This document shows positions 46,651 through 55,230 of a DNA stretch of 58,374 nt, piece by piece; within the stretch, counting starts at the first letter, position 1; every line of letters begins with the position of its first letter. The position numbers and the translations under genes were made by a program. This DNA is from an uncultured Alphaproteobacteria bacterium (GTDB lineage: Bacteria > Pseudomonadota > Alphaproteobacteria > RF32 > CAG-239). The notes under the pieces were generated by a model. It ran no database searches. It saw only the letters and a list, made by a program, of their open reading frames with translations, and had not been told where the DNA came from. The DNA is taken from NCBI GenBank assembly GCA_949282205.1, contig CASDOS010000025.1, positions 1 to 58,374 of the forward strand, written 5' to 3'.

Positions 46651-46704
46651 AGCAAAACTATCCCCAACTTCAACCACTTAACCTAATAAGTGTGGACATT
46701 TAAC
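46651..46704 (+). repeat. 54-base direct repeat, right copy
   Basis: Same two 23-base blocks as 44748-44801 (AGCAAAACTATCCCC... and ...TAAGTGTGGACATTTAAC), with a different 8-base centre. Similarity fades within about 20 bases after it. Confidence 0.85.
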
Positions 46705-46748
46705 AAAAAGAGCGCGAAAATATCGGTGTGGGGCAAAAAGCCCAAAAG

Positions 46749-46778
46749 CTAATGAGGCTAACGCGGCTAATGAGGTTT
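46749..46778 (-). repeat. Inverted copy of the integrase 9-base repeats
   Basis: Reverse complement of 38418-38447 with one mismatch in 30 bases. Three tandem 9-base units are again visible (CTAATGAGG, CTAACGCGG, CTAATGAGG). Here the block is non-coding. Confidence 0.75.
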
Positions 46779-46961
46779 CCCTCTAAGTCCCGCAAAGAAC
46801 ATTGTGAATAGGTATGTCTCAAAGGTTGCGGGGACGTAGCGGGGATAAAAAAAAGATTTTGATTGTTAAAAGTAGCTTTTCTAAGAAATGATTACTGCTT
46901 AAAAAGACTCTGCTTTGTTCTTATGTATCAGAATAAAAACACGTTATTTCAACGAATAACA

Positions 46962-46993
46962 AAAAAAGGTGCCTCAATTAAGACACCTTTTTT
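46962..46993 (-). terminator. Terminator of tRNA-His (element-borne)
   Basis: AAAAAAGGTG pairs with CACCTTTTTT, with Ts after it on the minus strand, five bases beyond the tRNA CCA end. It came with the element, replacing the one now at 37750-37778. Confidence 0.8.
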
Positions 46994-46997
46994 AATC

Positions 46998-47074
46998 TGG
47001 GGCGAACGATGGGGCTCGAACCCACGACAACCGGTACCACAAACCGGGGCTCTACCAACTGAGCTACGTCCGCC
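46998..47074 (-). tRNA. tRNA-His (GTG)
   Basis: A complete cloverleaf on the minus strand. The 8-bp acceptor stem GGCGGACG/CGTTCGCC includes the extra G-1 opposite C73 typical of tRNA-His. The anticodon stem-loop is CCGGT-TTGTGGT-ACCGG with anticodon GTG, the T-arm is GTGGG-TTCGAGC-CCCAT, and CCA is encoded. The 3' half down to the anticodon arm was supplied by the integrated element; the 5' half and promoter are chromosomal. Confidence 0.95.
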
Positions 47075-47091
47075 ATAGCATTGCTCAAAAT

Positions 47092-47120
47092 TTTTTACAG
47101 ACAAATATCTATAAAGTCAA
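47092..47120 (-). promoter_or_regulatory. Promoter of tRNA-His
   Basis: On the minus strand, TTGACT (47115-47120), 17-base spacer, TAAAAA (47092-47097), ending 17 bases before the tRNA 5' end. Confidence 0.6.
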
Positions 47121-47231
47121 GCGAAAAAATATAATTTTTTTTACGAGTTAATAATCTAAAATTAACAATTTATTTTCTTTTTAAAGTTTATTATACATCA
47201 TTACAAGATTACGGAAAGGATTCAATTGAAA

Positions 47232-48143
47232 ATGAAAGCATTAAAAATCTTCTGTTTAGCTTTATTTTGCATAAGTTGCACAGCAACAACATCACACGCC
47301 GCCAACGGAACATCCTCGATAGTTATTGATGCTAAAAGCGGTAATATTTTATATGCAGACAAAGCCGAAGAGTTGCGTTACCCTGCATCACTGACCAAAT
47401 TAATGACACTATACATAACGTTTAATGCTTTAGAAACAGGGAAATTAAAACTGACCGACAAATTAAAAGTTTCATCAACAGCAGCCTCTCGCTCACCATC
47501 AAAATTAGGGATGCCGGCGGGTTCATACATTGACGTAAAAACTTTAATTCAAGCCCTAATCGTAAAATCCGCCAATGATTGTGCAACCGTTTTAGCGGAA
47601 GCGTTAAGCCCAACGGAAGCCGAATTTGCAAAATTAATGACACAAACAGCTCGCCAACTCGGCATGCACCGAACAACTTTTAAAAACGCATCGGGTCTAC
47701 CTAATTCCGCTCAAAAAACAACCGCCAAAGATTTAGCCATTCTGGGTGCCGCCATATATCATCATTTTCCGCAATATTACCACCTGTTTTCACTTAACGA
47801 ATTCCAATATAATGGCGTAACATATAAAACCCACAATTACCTCTTACACGATTCTCTGGGAACAGATGGAATGAAGACCGGATACACAGCCGCTTCGGGT
47901 TTCAATATATTAACCTCCGCCCAACAAGGAAAATATAGGGTAATCGCGGTAACATTGGGACACAAAAAAGTTAAAGACAGAGATGAAGACATTTCAAAAA
48001 TGATGGAAATCTCACTTAATTATATGCACGAAAATCCTGAAAGAATAAATACCGCAGAATTAAAAAGTGCCATAAACAGCTCTCTGCGAGGCAACAAGAC
48101 GCAGACAGCATACAACCATACCAAAGCAAACTATCAGCACTAA
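47232..48143 (+). CDS. D-alanyl-D-alanine carboxypeptidase (PBP5/6 class)
   Basis: 303 residues with a signal peptide (about 1-24, ending SHA-A). The three penicillin-binding motifs are intact: S53-x-x-K56 (SLTK), S113-A-N115 and K215-T-G217. It trims the terminal D-Ala from peptidoglycan pentapeptides in the periplasm. It is shorter than PBP5 (about 400): the C-terminal beta domain and amphipathic anchor are missing, leaving a soluble or loosely bound enzyme. ATG at 47232 is used; TTG at 47226 is also possible (AAAGGA five bases before it). The MipZ-like gene follows six bases later. Confidence 0.92.
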   Translation: MKALKIFCLALFCISCTATTSHAANGTSSIVIDAKSGNILYADKAEELRYPASLTKLMTLYITFNALETGKLKLTDKLKVSSTAASRSPSKLGMPAGSYIDVKTLIQALIVKSANDCATVLAEALSPTEAEFAKLMTQTARQLGMHRTTFKNASGLPNSAQKTTAKDLAILGAAIYHHFPQYYHLFSLNEFQYNGVTYKTHNYLLHDSLGTDGMKTGYTAASGFNILTSAQQGKYRVIAVTLGHKKVKDRDEDISKMMEISLNYMHENPERINTAELKSAINSSLRGNKTQTAYNHTKANYQH

Positions 48144-48149
48144 ACGATT

Positions 48150-48818
48150 ATGTCGGAAAACAGAGCTCACATCATAATCATCGATGGAGAAGAAGGTTCA
48201 GGACGCAAAACACTATGTTTTGAACTATCTTTAATTTTACTCTACAACAACCAAAAAACGGCATTAATATTAAAGCCGGATTCCAAATTAAAAAAAGTTA
48301 TAGAAACACGAACCCAAAGGCATCCGGAGCTTCCCTCTCCCTGCATAATTTCACGAGAAGAATTTGCGCAACACGCCGAACAATTCAATGCCGTTATAAT
48401 CCCCGAAAGCACCGCTAATGATACCTTTGCCGAAGATGCCTCAACCTATATAACCGTATTAAAACATAACAAAAACACTGCAAAGCAATTCCAAAACAAC
48501 CTTTCATACATAAACAGCGTCTGGGAACTAAAAAAGAAAATAGCATCGCTTCACAATCACAGTTTAGATTGGATTGTTTGCCAAAACAATTTATACCCGA
48601 CCACGCGTTTAGAAACGTACGAAGAATTAAAACAAAAATCCCGATTATACGGATACCGTACCCCTCCGCCGCTAAATTTCCGTTTTGCATATCAAAACAT
48701 CACTTCAGGAATTTCCGCACAAGACAGGACCACCCCATCTTTAGAGAAAACACTGACATACGAAGACATTTGCGCCAAAAGAGAAATAACAAAACTTGCA
48801 GAATTTATTTTTAGTTAA
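48150..48818 (+). CDS. MipZ-like ParA-family ATPase with altered Walker A
   Basis: 222 residues. The P-loop region reads IDGEEGSGRKTLCFELSLIL, where MipZ/ParA proteins have KGGSGKST: the signature Lys is replaced and Arg-Lys-Thr follows the second Gly. The segment LDWIVCQNNLYPTTRLETYEE, then FRFAYQNITSGIS, matches the MipZ 'LDW-V-x-x-N' region and its C-terminal layout. MipZ positions the division plane in alphaproteobacteria using ParB. This copy may have weaker or no ATP hydrolysis. It follows the carboxypeptidase gene closely. Confidence 0.55.
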   Translation: MSENRAHIIIIDGEEGSGRKTLCFELSLILLYNNQKTALILKPDSKLKKVIETRTQRHPELPSPCIISREEFAQHAEQFNAVIIPESTANDTFAEDASTYITVLKHNKNTAKQFQNNLSYINSVWELKKKIASLHNHSLDWIVCQNNLYPTTRLETYEELKQKSRLYGYRTPPPLNFRFAYQNITSGISAQDRTTPSLEKTLTYEDICAKREITKLAEFIFS

Positions 48819-48897
48819 TAAATAATCTTTACAAGCCAAGCATTTTATTCTAATGTAGCAACAAAAGTTTTTAACCCTTTAACTCAAAGGAAGCAAA

Positions 48898-50517
48898 ATG
48901 ATAGAAACAATAGCAACTAAACCCTATACTGATCAAAAAATGGGAACAGCCGGGCTCCGCAAAAAGACACAAATTGCGATGCTCCCGCATTATCTCGAGA
49001 ATTTTTTACAAAGCATTTTCAATACAATACCCAATCTCGAAACCAAATCATTTTTAGTAGGTGGCGACGGACGCTATTACAATAAAACAGCCATACAAAA
49101 AATCATAAAAATAGCCGCAGCCAACAAAGTCAAAAAACTTTACATCGCCCAAGACGGTCTGGTATCGACACCGGCTGGTTCCTGCATTATTTTAAAAAAC
49201 AAACTGGACGGCGGCTTAATTTTGACTGCATCCCACAACCCCGGCGGAGAAAACGGCGACTTCGGCATAAAATACTCAACATCAACGGGCGGACAATGCC
49301 AACCTCAAGAAAGTCAAGCCATTTTAGAGCAGACTTTAAAAATCAGCGAATACAAAATTTCCAATTCTCCGGATTTAGATTTATCACAAATCGGCATATT
49401 CCGTTGTGAAGAAACCGAAATTGAAATCATCAATCCTTTCCGTGATTATATCGAAATGATGCAACGGATTTTCGATTTTGCGCAATTACGCACTTTACTG
49501 ACCTCTGGTTTCAGATTCGTTTTTGACGCCATGAATGGAGTAACCGGACCATACGCCAAAAAGATTTTTGAAGAAATTTTAGGCGCACCGCAAGGAACCG
49601 TACTCAATGCCATCCCCAAAGAAGATTTCGGCGGATTACATCCGGATCCGAATTTAATCTATGCCAAAACATTAGTAGATTTAATGTATTCGGACAGCGC
49701 CCCGGATTTTGCCGCCGCCAACGATGGTGATGGTGACCGAAATATGATTCTCGGCTCTCACTTTTTCGTCTGTCCGAGTGATAGCTTAGCCATATTAACA
49801 GACAATTACAAAATAATACCGGCATATAAAAACGGGATTTACGGCGTAGCTAAATCGGCAGCAACCTCAATGGCTGTCAAAAGAGTTGCCGACACATTAA
49901 AAATCGGGTTCTATGAAGTTCCGACCGGTTGGAAATACTTTGTAAACTTAATGGATTCGCAAAGGATCAGTTTTTGCGGCGAAGAAAGTTTCGGCACCGG
50001 AGCCTCTCATATTAGAGAAAAGGATGGCATCTGGGCCGTTTTGTTCTGGCTGAGTGTTATAGCCAACACACATAAAACCGTTAAGCAAATTGCACTGGAG
50101 CACTGGCAAAAATATGGTCGGAGTTACTTTTTGCGCAACGATTTTGAAGGTATCGAGCAAAACATTGCCGATAAATTAATGTCAGAACTGGAAGCGAGAT
50201 TACCGCAACTCTCTGGAAAACAATATGGTAATTTCACCATCTCAAACGCACATCCTTTTATATACAATGATCCGGTAGATAAAACATCTACGCAAAACGG
50301 TCTGATTGTGCATTTCACGGATGGCTCACGCATTGTTTACCGTCTCTCCGGCACAGGAACAAACGGTGCGACTTTAAGAACATATATAGAAAGGTATGTC
50401 ACCCAAGACCTTGATGAAGATCCGAACGAAATGTTAAAAGAGCTAAGTGCTGTATCAAGAGCAATTTCCAACGTTACACACCTCACCGGAAAAGAACAAC
50501 CGGATATAATAACATAA
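48898..50517 (+). CDS. pgm: Phosphoglucomutase
   Basis: 539 residues, alpha-D-glucose-phosphate type. It interconverts glucose-1- and glucose-6-phosphate. Phosphoserine loop TASHNPGG (S112), metal loop NDGDGDRNMI, sugar-binding loop CGEESFGTGASHIREKDG and the phosphate loop RLSGTGTNGATLR are all present. AAAGGA is seven bases before the ATG. It supplies glucose-1-phosphate for glycogen or envelope sugars. Confidence 0.97.
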   Translation: MIETIATKPYTDQKMGTAGLRKKTQIAMLPHYLENFLQSIFNTIPNLETKSFLVGGDGRYYNKTAIQKIIKIAAANKVKKLYIAQDGLVSTPAGSCIILKNKLDGGLILTASHNPGGENGDFGIKYSTSTGGQCQPQESQAILEQTLKISEYKISNSPDLDLSQIGIFRCEETEIEIINPFRDYIEMMQRIFDFAQLRTLLTSGFRFVFDAMNGVTGPYAKKIFEEILGAPQGTVLNAIPKEDFGGLHPDPNLIYAKTLVDLMYSDSAPDFAAANDGDGDRNMILGSHFFVCPSDSLAILTDNYKIIPAYKNGIYGVAKSAATSMAVKRVADTLKIGFYEVPTGWKYFVNLMDSQRISFCGEESFGTGASHIREKDGIWAVLFWLSVIANTHKTVKQIALEHWQKYGRSYFLRNDFEGIEQNIADKLMSELEARLPQLSGKQYGNFTISNAHPFIYNDPVDKTSTQNGLIVHFTDGSRIVYRLSGTGTNGATLRTYIERYVTQDLDEDPNEMLKELSAVSRAISNVTHLTGKEQPDIIT

Positions 50518-50542
50518 GAAAGCCGTTCATAGAGGTTTACAA

Positions 50543-53197
50543 ATGTTTAAAAACGAGCAAAACATTCGTCCGGATAAAATATTGGAAGAACGCTTATTAC
50601 TACTTGTATTCATGCTGACGGCAATGGTTATAAGCATTGGTGTTTTATTTGCATATCCAAGTTTTTTGCGTCCGATAATTTTGCTCGTTTTTATCTTTAT
50701 AATTTTAAGTATCTACATGACCATAACGATTCTCCAATCCGGTGAAACCGCAATTTTATACGGCGGTTTGGCAAACGAGATATTAAAAAACCGCAAAATT
50801 TGCTACACAATCGTAAACGCTTCAGGAAAAACAATTTTACAAAACGAACTTGCAAAAGATTTCCTAAAAGGCAGCGACATATTAGAATTTTTAAAAAAGC
50901 ATCTGGTTAATAGTGAAAGCAATCTTCAACGTCTAAAGCAGTTAAGTTCCTCTGCCCAGCATTTAAAAGAAGACACCTTAGAAATTGCATTAAAGTTTGA
51001 CACTACAGCAATTTTTTCGGGAGAAGAATGGTACAGAGTAAGTTTACGTCCGATAAGTTTAAACCAAAAACAATCCGAAGAAATAAACGAAGCCAGTAAG
51101 TTTGATTTAAAATACAATATTTATCTATTATGGAGCATAGAAAACATCACCTCTGAAAAGACTCTTGACAATTTATTCCAAGAAGAACGCAAAGCATTTT
51201 ACAACTTTTTAAATTTCATACCTCTCGGATTATATATATTAAACTCCAAAGGAAAAATAGAATATATCAACCGCACCCTAAGCCGCATATTAAACATAGA
51301 AAAAGAAAATCTGCTCGGTAAAGAGATAACCGAGTTTCTCCCCATCAGTAGCGAAGGCAAACAAAATCTAAGCAGCACCTGCACACAATATATGACCTAC
51401 ATCAAAGACAAAAACAACAATCTACACGAATATTTAGTAAAAGTAGATTGCTTCAAACAAGGCGATGAATTGCAAACCCGCGGAATAATTATTGGGGACA
51501 TTCCGACCGACACCAGCCTGAAACTGTCTTATGAAGAGCTATCATCAGAAGCCAACAGTATATTTAATCTTTCGCCATTTGGTATGATGCTTTTAGATAC
51601 GGATTTAGTTATAAAACGCATCAATCAAAAATTCACAGAAATATTAGGTATTACATCTTCGTCACAACTTTTGGATAATTACCTATCTAATTATTTAGAT
51701 GAAGACAGCATCGGAAAGATAAAGAAGCAACTCGCCACATTTTTATCCGAAGCAGACAAACTTCAACCGGCTTATTTTGATTTAAACTTAAAAGGGAAAA
51801 ACAAGAATAAGATTCTCCGTCTTTATATCTGTCCTCTATTTGCCTCACCGCTTCAAACCAAAGAGAACATAAAAGGCATTGTTTTATTCTGCATTGACAC
51901 GACCGAGCAAAAGAATTTAGAAACCCAATTTGCCCAAGCGCAAAAGATGCAAGCCATGGGGCAATTAGCCGGCGGTATTGCGCATGATTTCAACAATTTA
52001 TTGACAGCGATGATAGGTTTTTGTGATTTACTATTACAAAAACATAAAATAGGTGACTCATCATTTGCCGACATCATACAAATCAAGCAAAACGCCAACT
52101 GTGCAGCGGAATTAGTGAAACAATTGTTGCAATTCTCCCGCAAACAACCTTTACAACCGGAATTAAGCAACATAACCGACATTTTAACCAATTATACACC
52201 GTTGTTAAAACGAACAGTCGGAGAGCAGGTTGAGCTACATTTCCGCCATGGAGAAAATTTAGATTACATCAAAGTTGACAAAGTTCAATTTTTGCAAGTT
52301 GTATTAAATCTATGCGTCAACGCCAAAGACGCGATGAACAAAAAAGGCACATTAACCATATCCACGCAAAAAGAAACATTATTAGAGCCCTACCATTTTG
52401 GCGCAGAAACGATAGAAAGCGGCAGTTTCATAAGAATGGATGTCACGGACACGGGCTGTGGTATTCCGATAGAAAATTTATCCCGCATATTTGAGCCATT
52501 TTTTTCAACCAAACAAAACGTTGTCGGTTCGGGAACCGGTTTAGGTCTGGCAACGGTTTACGGCATTGTTCGCCAAATGGAAGGTTTCATAAAAGTAAAA
52601 AGCACCATAAATGTCGGCACCACCTTTTCGATTTATCTGCCGGCTCATCCTGAAGAAACCGCTGCCAAAAAAGCAGAAGATGCATCTTCCCGCAAAATTT
52701 TAAGTGACAAAAGAGGACGAGCCGTTTTAACTCCGACAGCCATTTCCACCCCGCAAAAGGACAATGAGAAAGTTATATTGGGGTTAAATTTATCAGCGGT
52801 TGAAGATCCGAGCCAAAAACCGGAAGACATTGAAAACACGAGAATTCTTTTTGTTGATGACGAAAATTCCGTCAGAACTTTTGCTCTACGCGCATTGCGC
52901 AAAAAAGGCTACGATGTTGTAGGATGCAATTCCGCTGAAAATGCATTAGAAACATTAGAACAAGATAAAAATTTCCAATTACTGATAACCGATATGGTTA
53001 TGCCCGGTCAAAACGGTATAGAGCTCTCCAAACAGGTATTAGAAATATTACCTGACATCAAAATAATTTTAGCATCAGGATACTCTGAAGATATTTTAAA
53101 AGGAGAATTTAACGACATTGACAATTTATCATTTATCCCCAAGCCATTTAGTTTGAGTGATTTAACCCAAAAAGTATACGAGGTCATGAAGTTATAA
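50543..53197 (+). CDS. cckA: CckA-type hybrid histidine kinase
   Basis: 884 residues. Two N-terminal membrane segments (about 17-65), PAS-like sensor regions (about 215-330 and 335-455), a DHp domain with phosphorylated His 481 in the box LAGGIAHDFNNLLTAM, a catalytic ATPase domain with DTGCGIP and GTGLGLATVYGI, and a C-terminal receiver with D817 in LLITDMVMPG. This is the layout of alphaproteobacterial CckA, which phosphorylates ChpT and so controls CtrA and the cell cycle. It overlaps hdaA by one base. The ATG at 50543 follows GAGG. Confidence 0.93.
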   Translation: MFKNEQNIRPDKILEERLLLLVFMLTAMVISIGVLFAYPSFLRPIILLVFIFIILSIYMTITILQSGETAILYGGLANEILKNRKICYTIVNASGKTILQNELAKDFLKGSDILEFLKKHLVNSESNLQRLKQLSSSAQHLKEDTLEIALKFDTTAIFSGEEWYRVSLRPISLNQKQSEEINEASKFDLKYNIYLLWSIENITSEKTLDNLFQEERKAFYNFLNFIPLGLYILNSKGKIEYINRTLSRILNIEKENLLGKEITEFLPISSEGKQNLSSTCTQYMTYIKDKNNNLHEYLVKVDCFKQGDELQTRGIIIGDIPTDTSLKLSYEELSSEANSIFNLSPFGMMLLDTDLVIKRINQKFTEILGITSSSQLLDNYLSNYLDEDSIGKIKKQLATFLSEADKLQPAYFDLNLKGKNKNKILRLYICPLFASPLQTKENIKGIVLFCIDTTEQKNLETQFAQAQKMQAMGQLAGGIAHDFNNLLTAMIGFCDLLLQKHKIGDSSFADIIQIKQNANCAAELVKQLLQFSRKQPLQPELSNITDILTNYTPLLKRTVGEQVELHFRHGENLDYIKVDKVQFLQVVLNLCVNAKDAMNKKGTLTISTQKETLLEPYHFGAETIESGSFIRMDVTDTGCGIPIENLSRIFEPFFSTKQNVVGSGTGLGLATVYGIVRQMEGFIKVKSTINVGTTFSIYLPAHPEETAAKKAEDASSRKILSDKRGRAVLTPTAISTPQKDNEKVILGLNLSAVEDPSQKPEDIENTRILFVDDENSVRTFALRALRKKGYDVVGCNSAENALETLEQDKNFQLLITDMVMPGQNGIELSKQVLEILPDIKIILASGYSEDILKGEFNDIDNLSFIPKPFSLSDLTQKVYEVMKL

Positions 53198-53934
53198 TGA
53201 ATAATCGCTACAACGACAAAACCGGCCAGTACAAACTAAAGTTTATCCCGCGCAATGATTTGAGCGAAGAAGACTTTATGGTAACCTCATGCAATGAAAA
53301 CGCCTATAAAGCGATAAAGTTATGGCCTTATTGGCAACATTTCGCTTTAAGTATATATGGTCCGAAAAGCTGCGGTAAATCGCATCTGGCGCATATGTGG
53401 ACAGACCTCGTTCAGCAATCACTACCTCGACCGGTACAAATTCCGATAATGAACGCCCACAGTCTGAATATGAAAAATATCAACAAGATAGCAAACGAAC
53501 ACCCCTATCTGGTAATAGAAGATATGGATGCAAGCATCAATGAAGAAGCGTTTTTCCATCTATACAATTTCTACAACGGCGCTGAACGATATATTTTATT
53601 CACATCTGAGCAAGCATTATCTAAAATACCGTTAAAGTTACCGGACTTACGTTCGCGTTTAAACATCATTCCGAACATAGAGATTGAACAACCTGATGAT
53701 GAAATGCTGACAGCATTGATAGCCAAACTATTCAATGACCGTCAAATAATCATCACACAAGAAATATTAGATTATATTTTAAGATACACAGAACGTTCAT
53801 TTTCATTTGTAACGAAATTAGTAGAAGAAATTGACGACATATCGTGGACATACGGCAGAGCGGTATCGATACCGATAATCAAGGAAGCGCTAAAAAATCT
53901 AACTAAAAACCAGCAATTGGAATTATTTATATGA
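53197..53934 (+). CDS. hdaA: HdaA-like DnaA regulatory ATPase
   Basis: 245 residues, a single DnaA-like AAA+ domain without the DNA-binding C-terminus. Walker A GPKSCGKS (55-62), Walker B-like LVIEDMD, and the sensor region LPDLRSRL with the arginine finger position. In alphaproteobacteria HdaA works with the sliding clamp to convert DnaA-ATP to DnaA-ADP; a clamp-binding motif at the very N-terminus is not obvious here. It overlaps cckA by one base and truB by four. Confidence 0.85.
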   Translation: MNNRYNDKTGQYKLKFIPRNDLSEEDFMVTSCNENAYKAIKLWPYWQHFALSIYGPKSCGKSHLAHMWTDLVQQSLPRPVQIPIMNAHSLNMKNINKIANEHPYLVIEDMDASINEEAFFHLYNFYNGAERYILFTSEQALSKIPLKLPDLRSRLNIIPNIEIEQPDDEMLTALIAKLFNDRQIIITQEILDYILRYTERSFSFVTKLVEEIDDISWTYGRAVSIPIIKEALKNLTKNQQLELFI

Positions 53935-54833
53935 GCAGTCGATATACTGAAGACATCAACGGTTGGATTATATTAGATAAACCGCAAGGAGTGAGTTCCA
54001 ATCAGATTTTGCGTAAAATTCAATATGAATTGCATGCCAAAAAAGCCGGACACATCGGAACGCTAGATCCGTTCGCCACCGGTGTTTTACCATTAGCTTT
54101 CGGCGAAGCAACAAAGTTAATTCCTTTTTTAGAAGAAGGAACAAAGACATACGAGTTTACCCTAAAATTCGGTCAAGGTACAAGCACCGATGACACGGAA
54201 GGAGAAATAATTCAAACTTCTGACCATATCCCGACTAAAGAAGAAATAAAGCAAATTCTTCCTCAATTTATGGGAAATACAACACAAATTCCCCCCAAAT
54301 ATTCAGCCATACACATCAACGGTCAACGCGCCTATGAATTAGCCCGAAGCGGAGCGGATTTTGAAATTCCCAAAAGAGAAGTTACCATTTTTGAATTAAA
54401 AATGACCTATTATCGTCCCCAACAAAATGAAGCAGACTTTTGCGTTACTTGCAGCAAAGGAACTTATGTGCGAACACTGGGGCATGACATCGCCGAAAAG
54501 TTGCACACTTGCGGACATCTAACAGCACTAAGACGCACACAAAACGGTATTTTCAAAATTTCTGATACGATTTTACTGGAAAATTTAAAAAATATATTGT
54601 ATAAGGGGCAAGGAGTTTCAGCGATTCTTCCTGTTGAAACATTTCTGTGCGACATCACGGATATCGCTTTAACAGAAGAAGAAACTCTGATGCTTAAGCA
54701 TGGAAGAAGCCTTTCCGCGCAACGGTTTCCGCCGTTTAACGGAAAAGCCGCCGCCATGTATAACAATAAGCTGATAGCCCTTGTTGAAAGTAAGGATAAC
54801 ACCTTGGTTCCGATTCGGGTATTTAATCTTTAA
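53931..54833 (+). CDS. truB: tRNA pseudouridine-55 synthase
   Basis: 300 residues. Catalytic D46 lies in [20 protein letters not shown], and YELARSG and [13 protein letters not shown] are the other TruB signatures. It makes pseudouridine 55 in the T-loop of most tRNAs. Starts within the hdaA stop (ATGA). rpsO follows 32 bases later. Confidence 0.97.
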   Translation: MSSRYTEDINGWIILDKPQGVSSNQILRKIQYELHAKKAGHIGTLDPFATGVLPLAFGEATKLIPFLEEGTKTYEFTLKFGQGTSTDDTEGEIIQTSDHIPTKEEIKQILPQFMGNTTQIPPKYSAIHINGQRAYELARSGADFEIPKREVTIFELKMTYYRPQQNEADFCVTCSKGTYVRTLGHDIAEKLHTCGHLTALRRTQNGIFKISDTILLENLKNILYKGQGVSAILPVETFLCDITDIALTEEETLMLKHGRSLSAQRFPPFNGKAAAMYNNKLIALVESKDNTLVPIRVFNL

Positions 54834-54865
54834 TTTATAAAAAAAACATAGAAAAAGGAAAAAAG

Positions 54866-55135
54866 ATGTCGATTACAAATGAGAAAAAACAAGAAATTAT
54901 AGCACAATATGGTACAAAACCAGGCGACACCGGTTCACCGGAAGTTCAAATTGCAATCTGGACCCACAGAATCAACGCATTGATTGAACATTTTAACACT
55001 CATCAAAAAGACCTACACTCACGTTTAGGCTTGATGAAGATGGTAAGCCGTCGTCGTCACTTGCTTGATCACTTGAAAAAGACAAGTGAAGAAAGATATC
55101 AAACATTGATTAAGAAATTAGATTTGCGTAAGTAA
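54866..55135 (+). CDS. rpsO: 30S ribosomal protein S15
   Basis: 89 residues, exactly the usual length. [19 protein letters not shown] and [20 protein letters not shown] are diagnostic. AAAGGA lies before the ATG. It is followed by a strong hairpin and pnp, the conserved rpsO-pnp order. Confidence 0.99.
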   Translation: MSITNEKKQEIIAQYGTKPGDTGSPEVQIAIWTHRINALIEHFNTHQKDLHSRLGLMKMVSRRRHLLDHLKKTSEERYQTLIKKLDLRK

Positions 55136-55144
55136 TGTTTGAAA

Positions 55145-55176
55145 CAAATAGCGGAGCAATGGGGCTCCGCTATTTG
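55145..55176 (+). terminator. Strong hairpin between rpsO and pnp
   Basis: A perfect 13-bp stem (CAAATAGCGGAGC with GCTCCGCTATTTG) and a 6-base loop. The following tract is A-rich rather than T-rich, so it is a partial terminator or, as in enterobacteria, a cleavage site for RNase III through which PNPase controls its own mRNA. A second small stem (CCTAG/CTAGG, 55184-55200) contains TATAAT. Confidence 0.7.
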
Positions 55177-55230
55177 CAAAAATCCTAGTATAATGCTAGG
55201 TGAGGTATTTTAGAAGGAAAGGTAAAAAAT

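Larger units (their letters stand above)
46606..46961. other. Non-coding end of the element with repeats and hairpins
   Basis: About 350 bases with no credible gene. In order: the second 54-base repeat (46651-46704); a GGGC-AAAAA-GCCC hairpin (46731-46743); the inverted copy of the integrase 9-base repeats (46749-46778); a long-range inverted repeat GTCCCGCAA/TTGCGGGGAC (about 46786-46834); and AT-rich sequence up to the tRNA terminator. The density of structure suggests integrase arm sites or a replication origin. Confidence 0.5.
37808..47045. mobile_element. 9.2-kb integrative element in tRNA-His
   Basis: Bounded by 23-base direct repeats (37808-37830 and 47023-47045) that cover the anticodon arm of tRNA-His. 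The copies are 9215 bases apart. The tyrosine integrase lies 166 bases inside the left end. The contents are accessory: replication protein, nuclease operon, XRE regulator, DUF488 cassette. No structural phage genes, conjugation genes or relaxase are visible, so it is best described as a small integrative or satellite-like element carrying cargo. Confidence 0.85.

Noticed and set aside
46863..47078. Plus-strand open frame ending in WGSNPRQPVPQTGALPTELRPP-like sequence
   Set aside because: The second half is the antisense of tRNA-His, a well-known source of false proteins. No ribosome-binding site.
55184..55200. TATAAT in the small stem before pnp as a pnp promoter
   Set aside because: No -35 element at a suitable distance; TTGCAA is only nine bases upstream.
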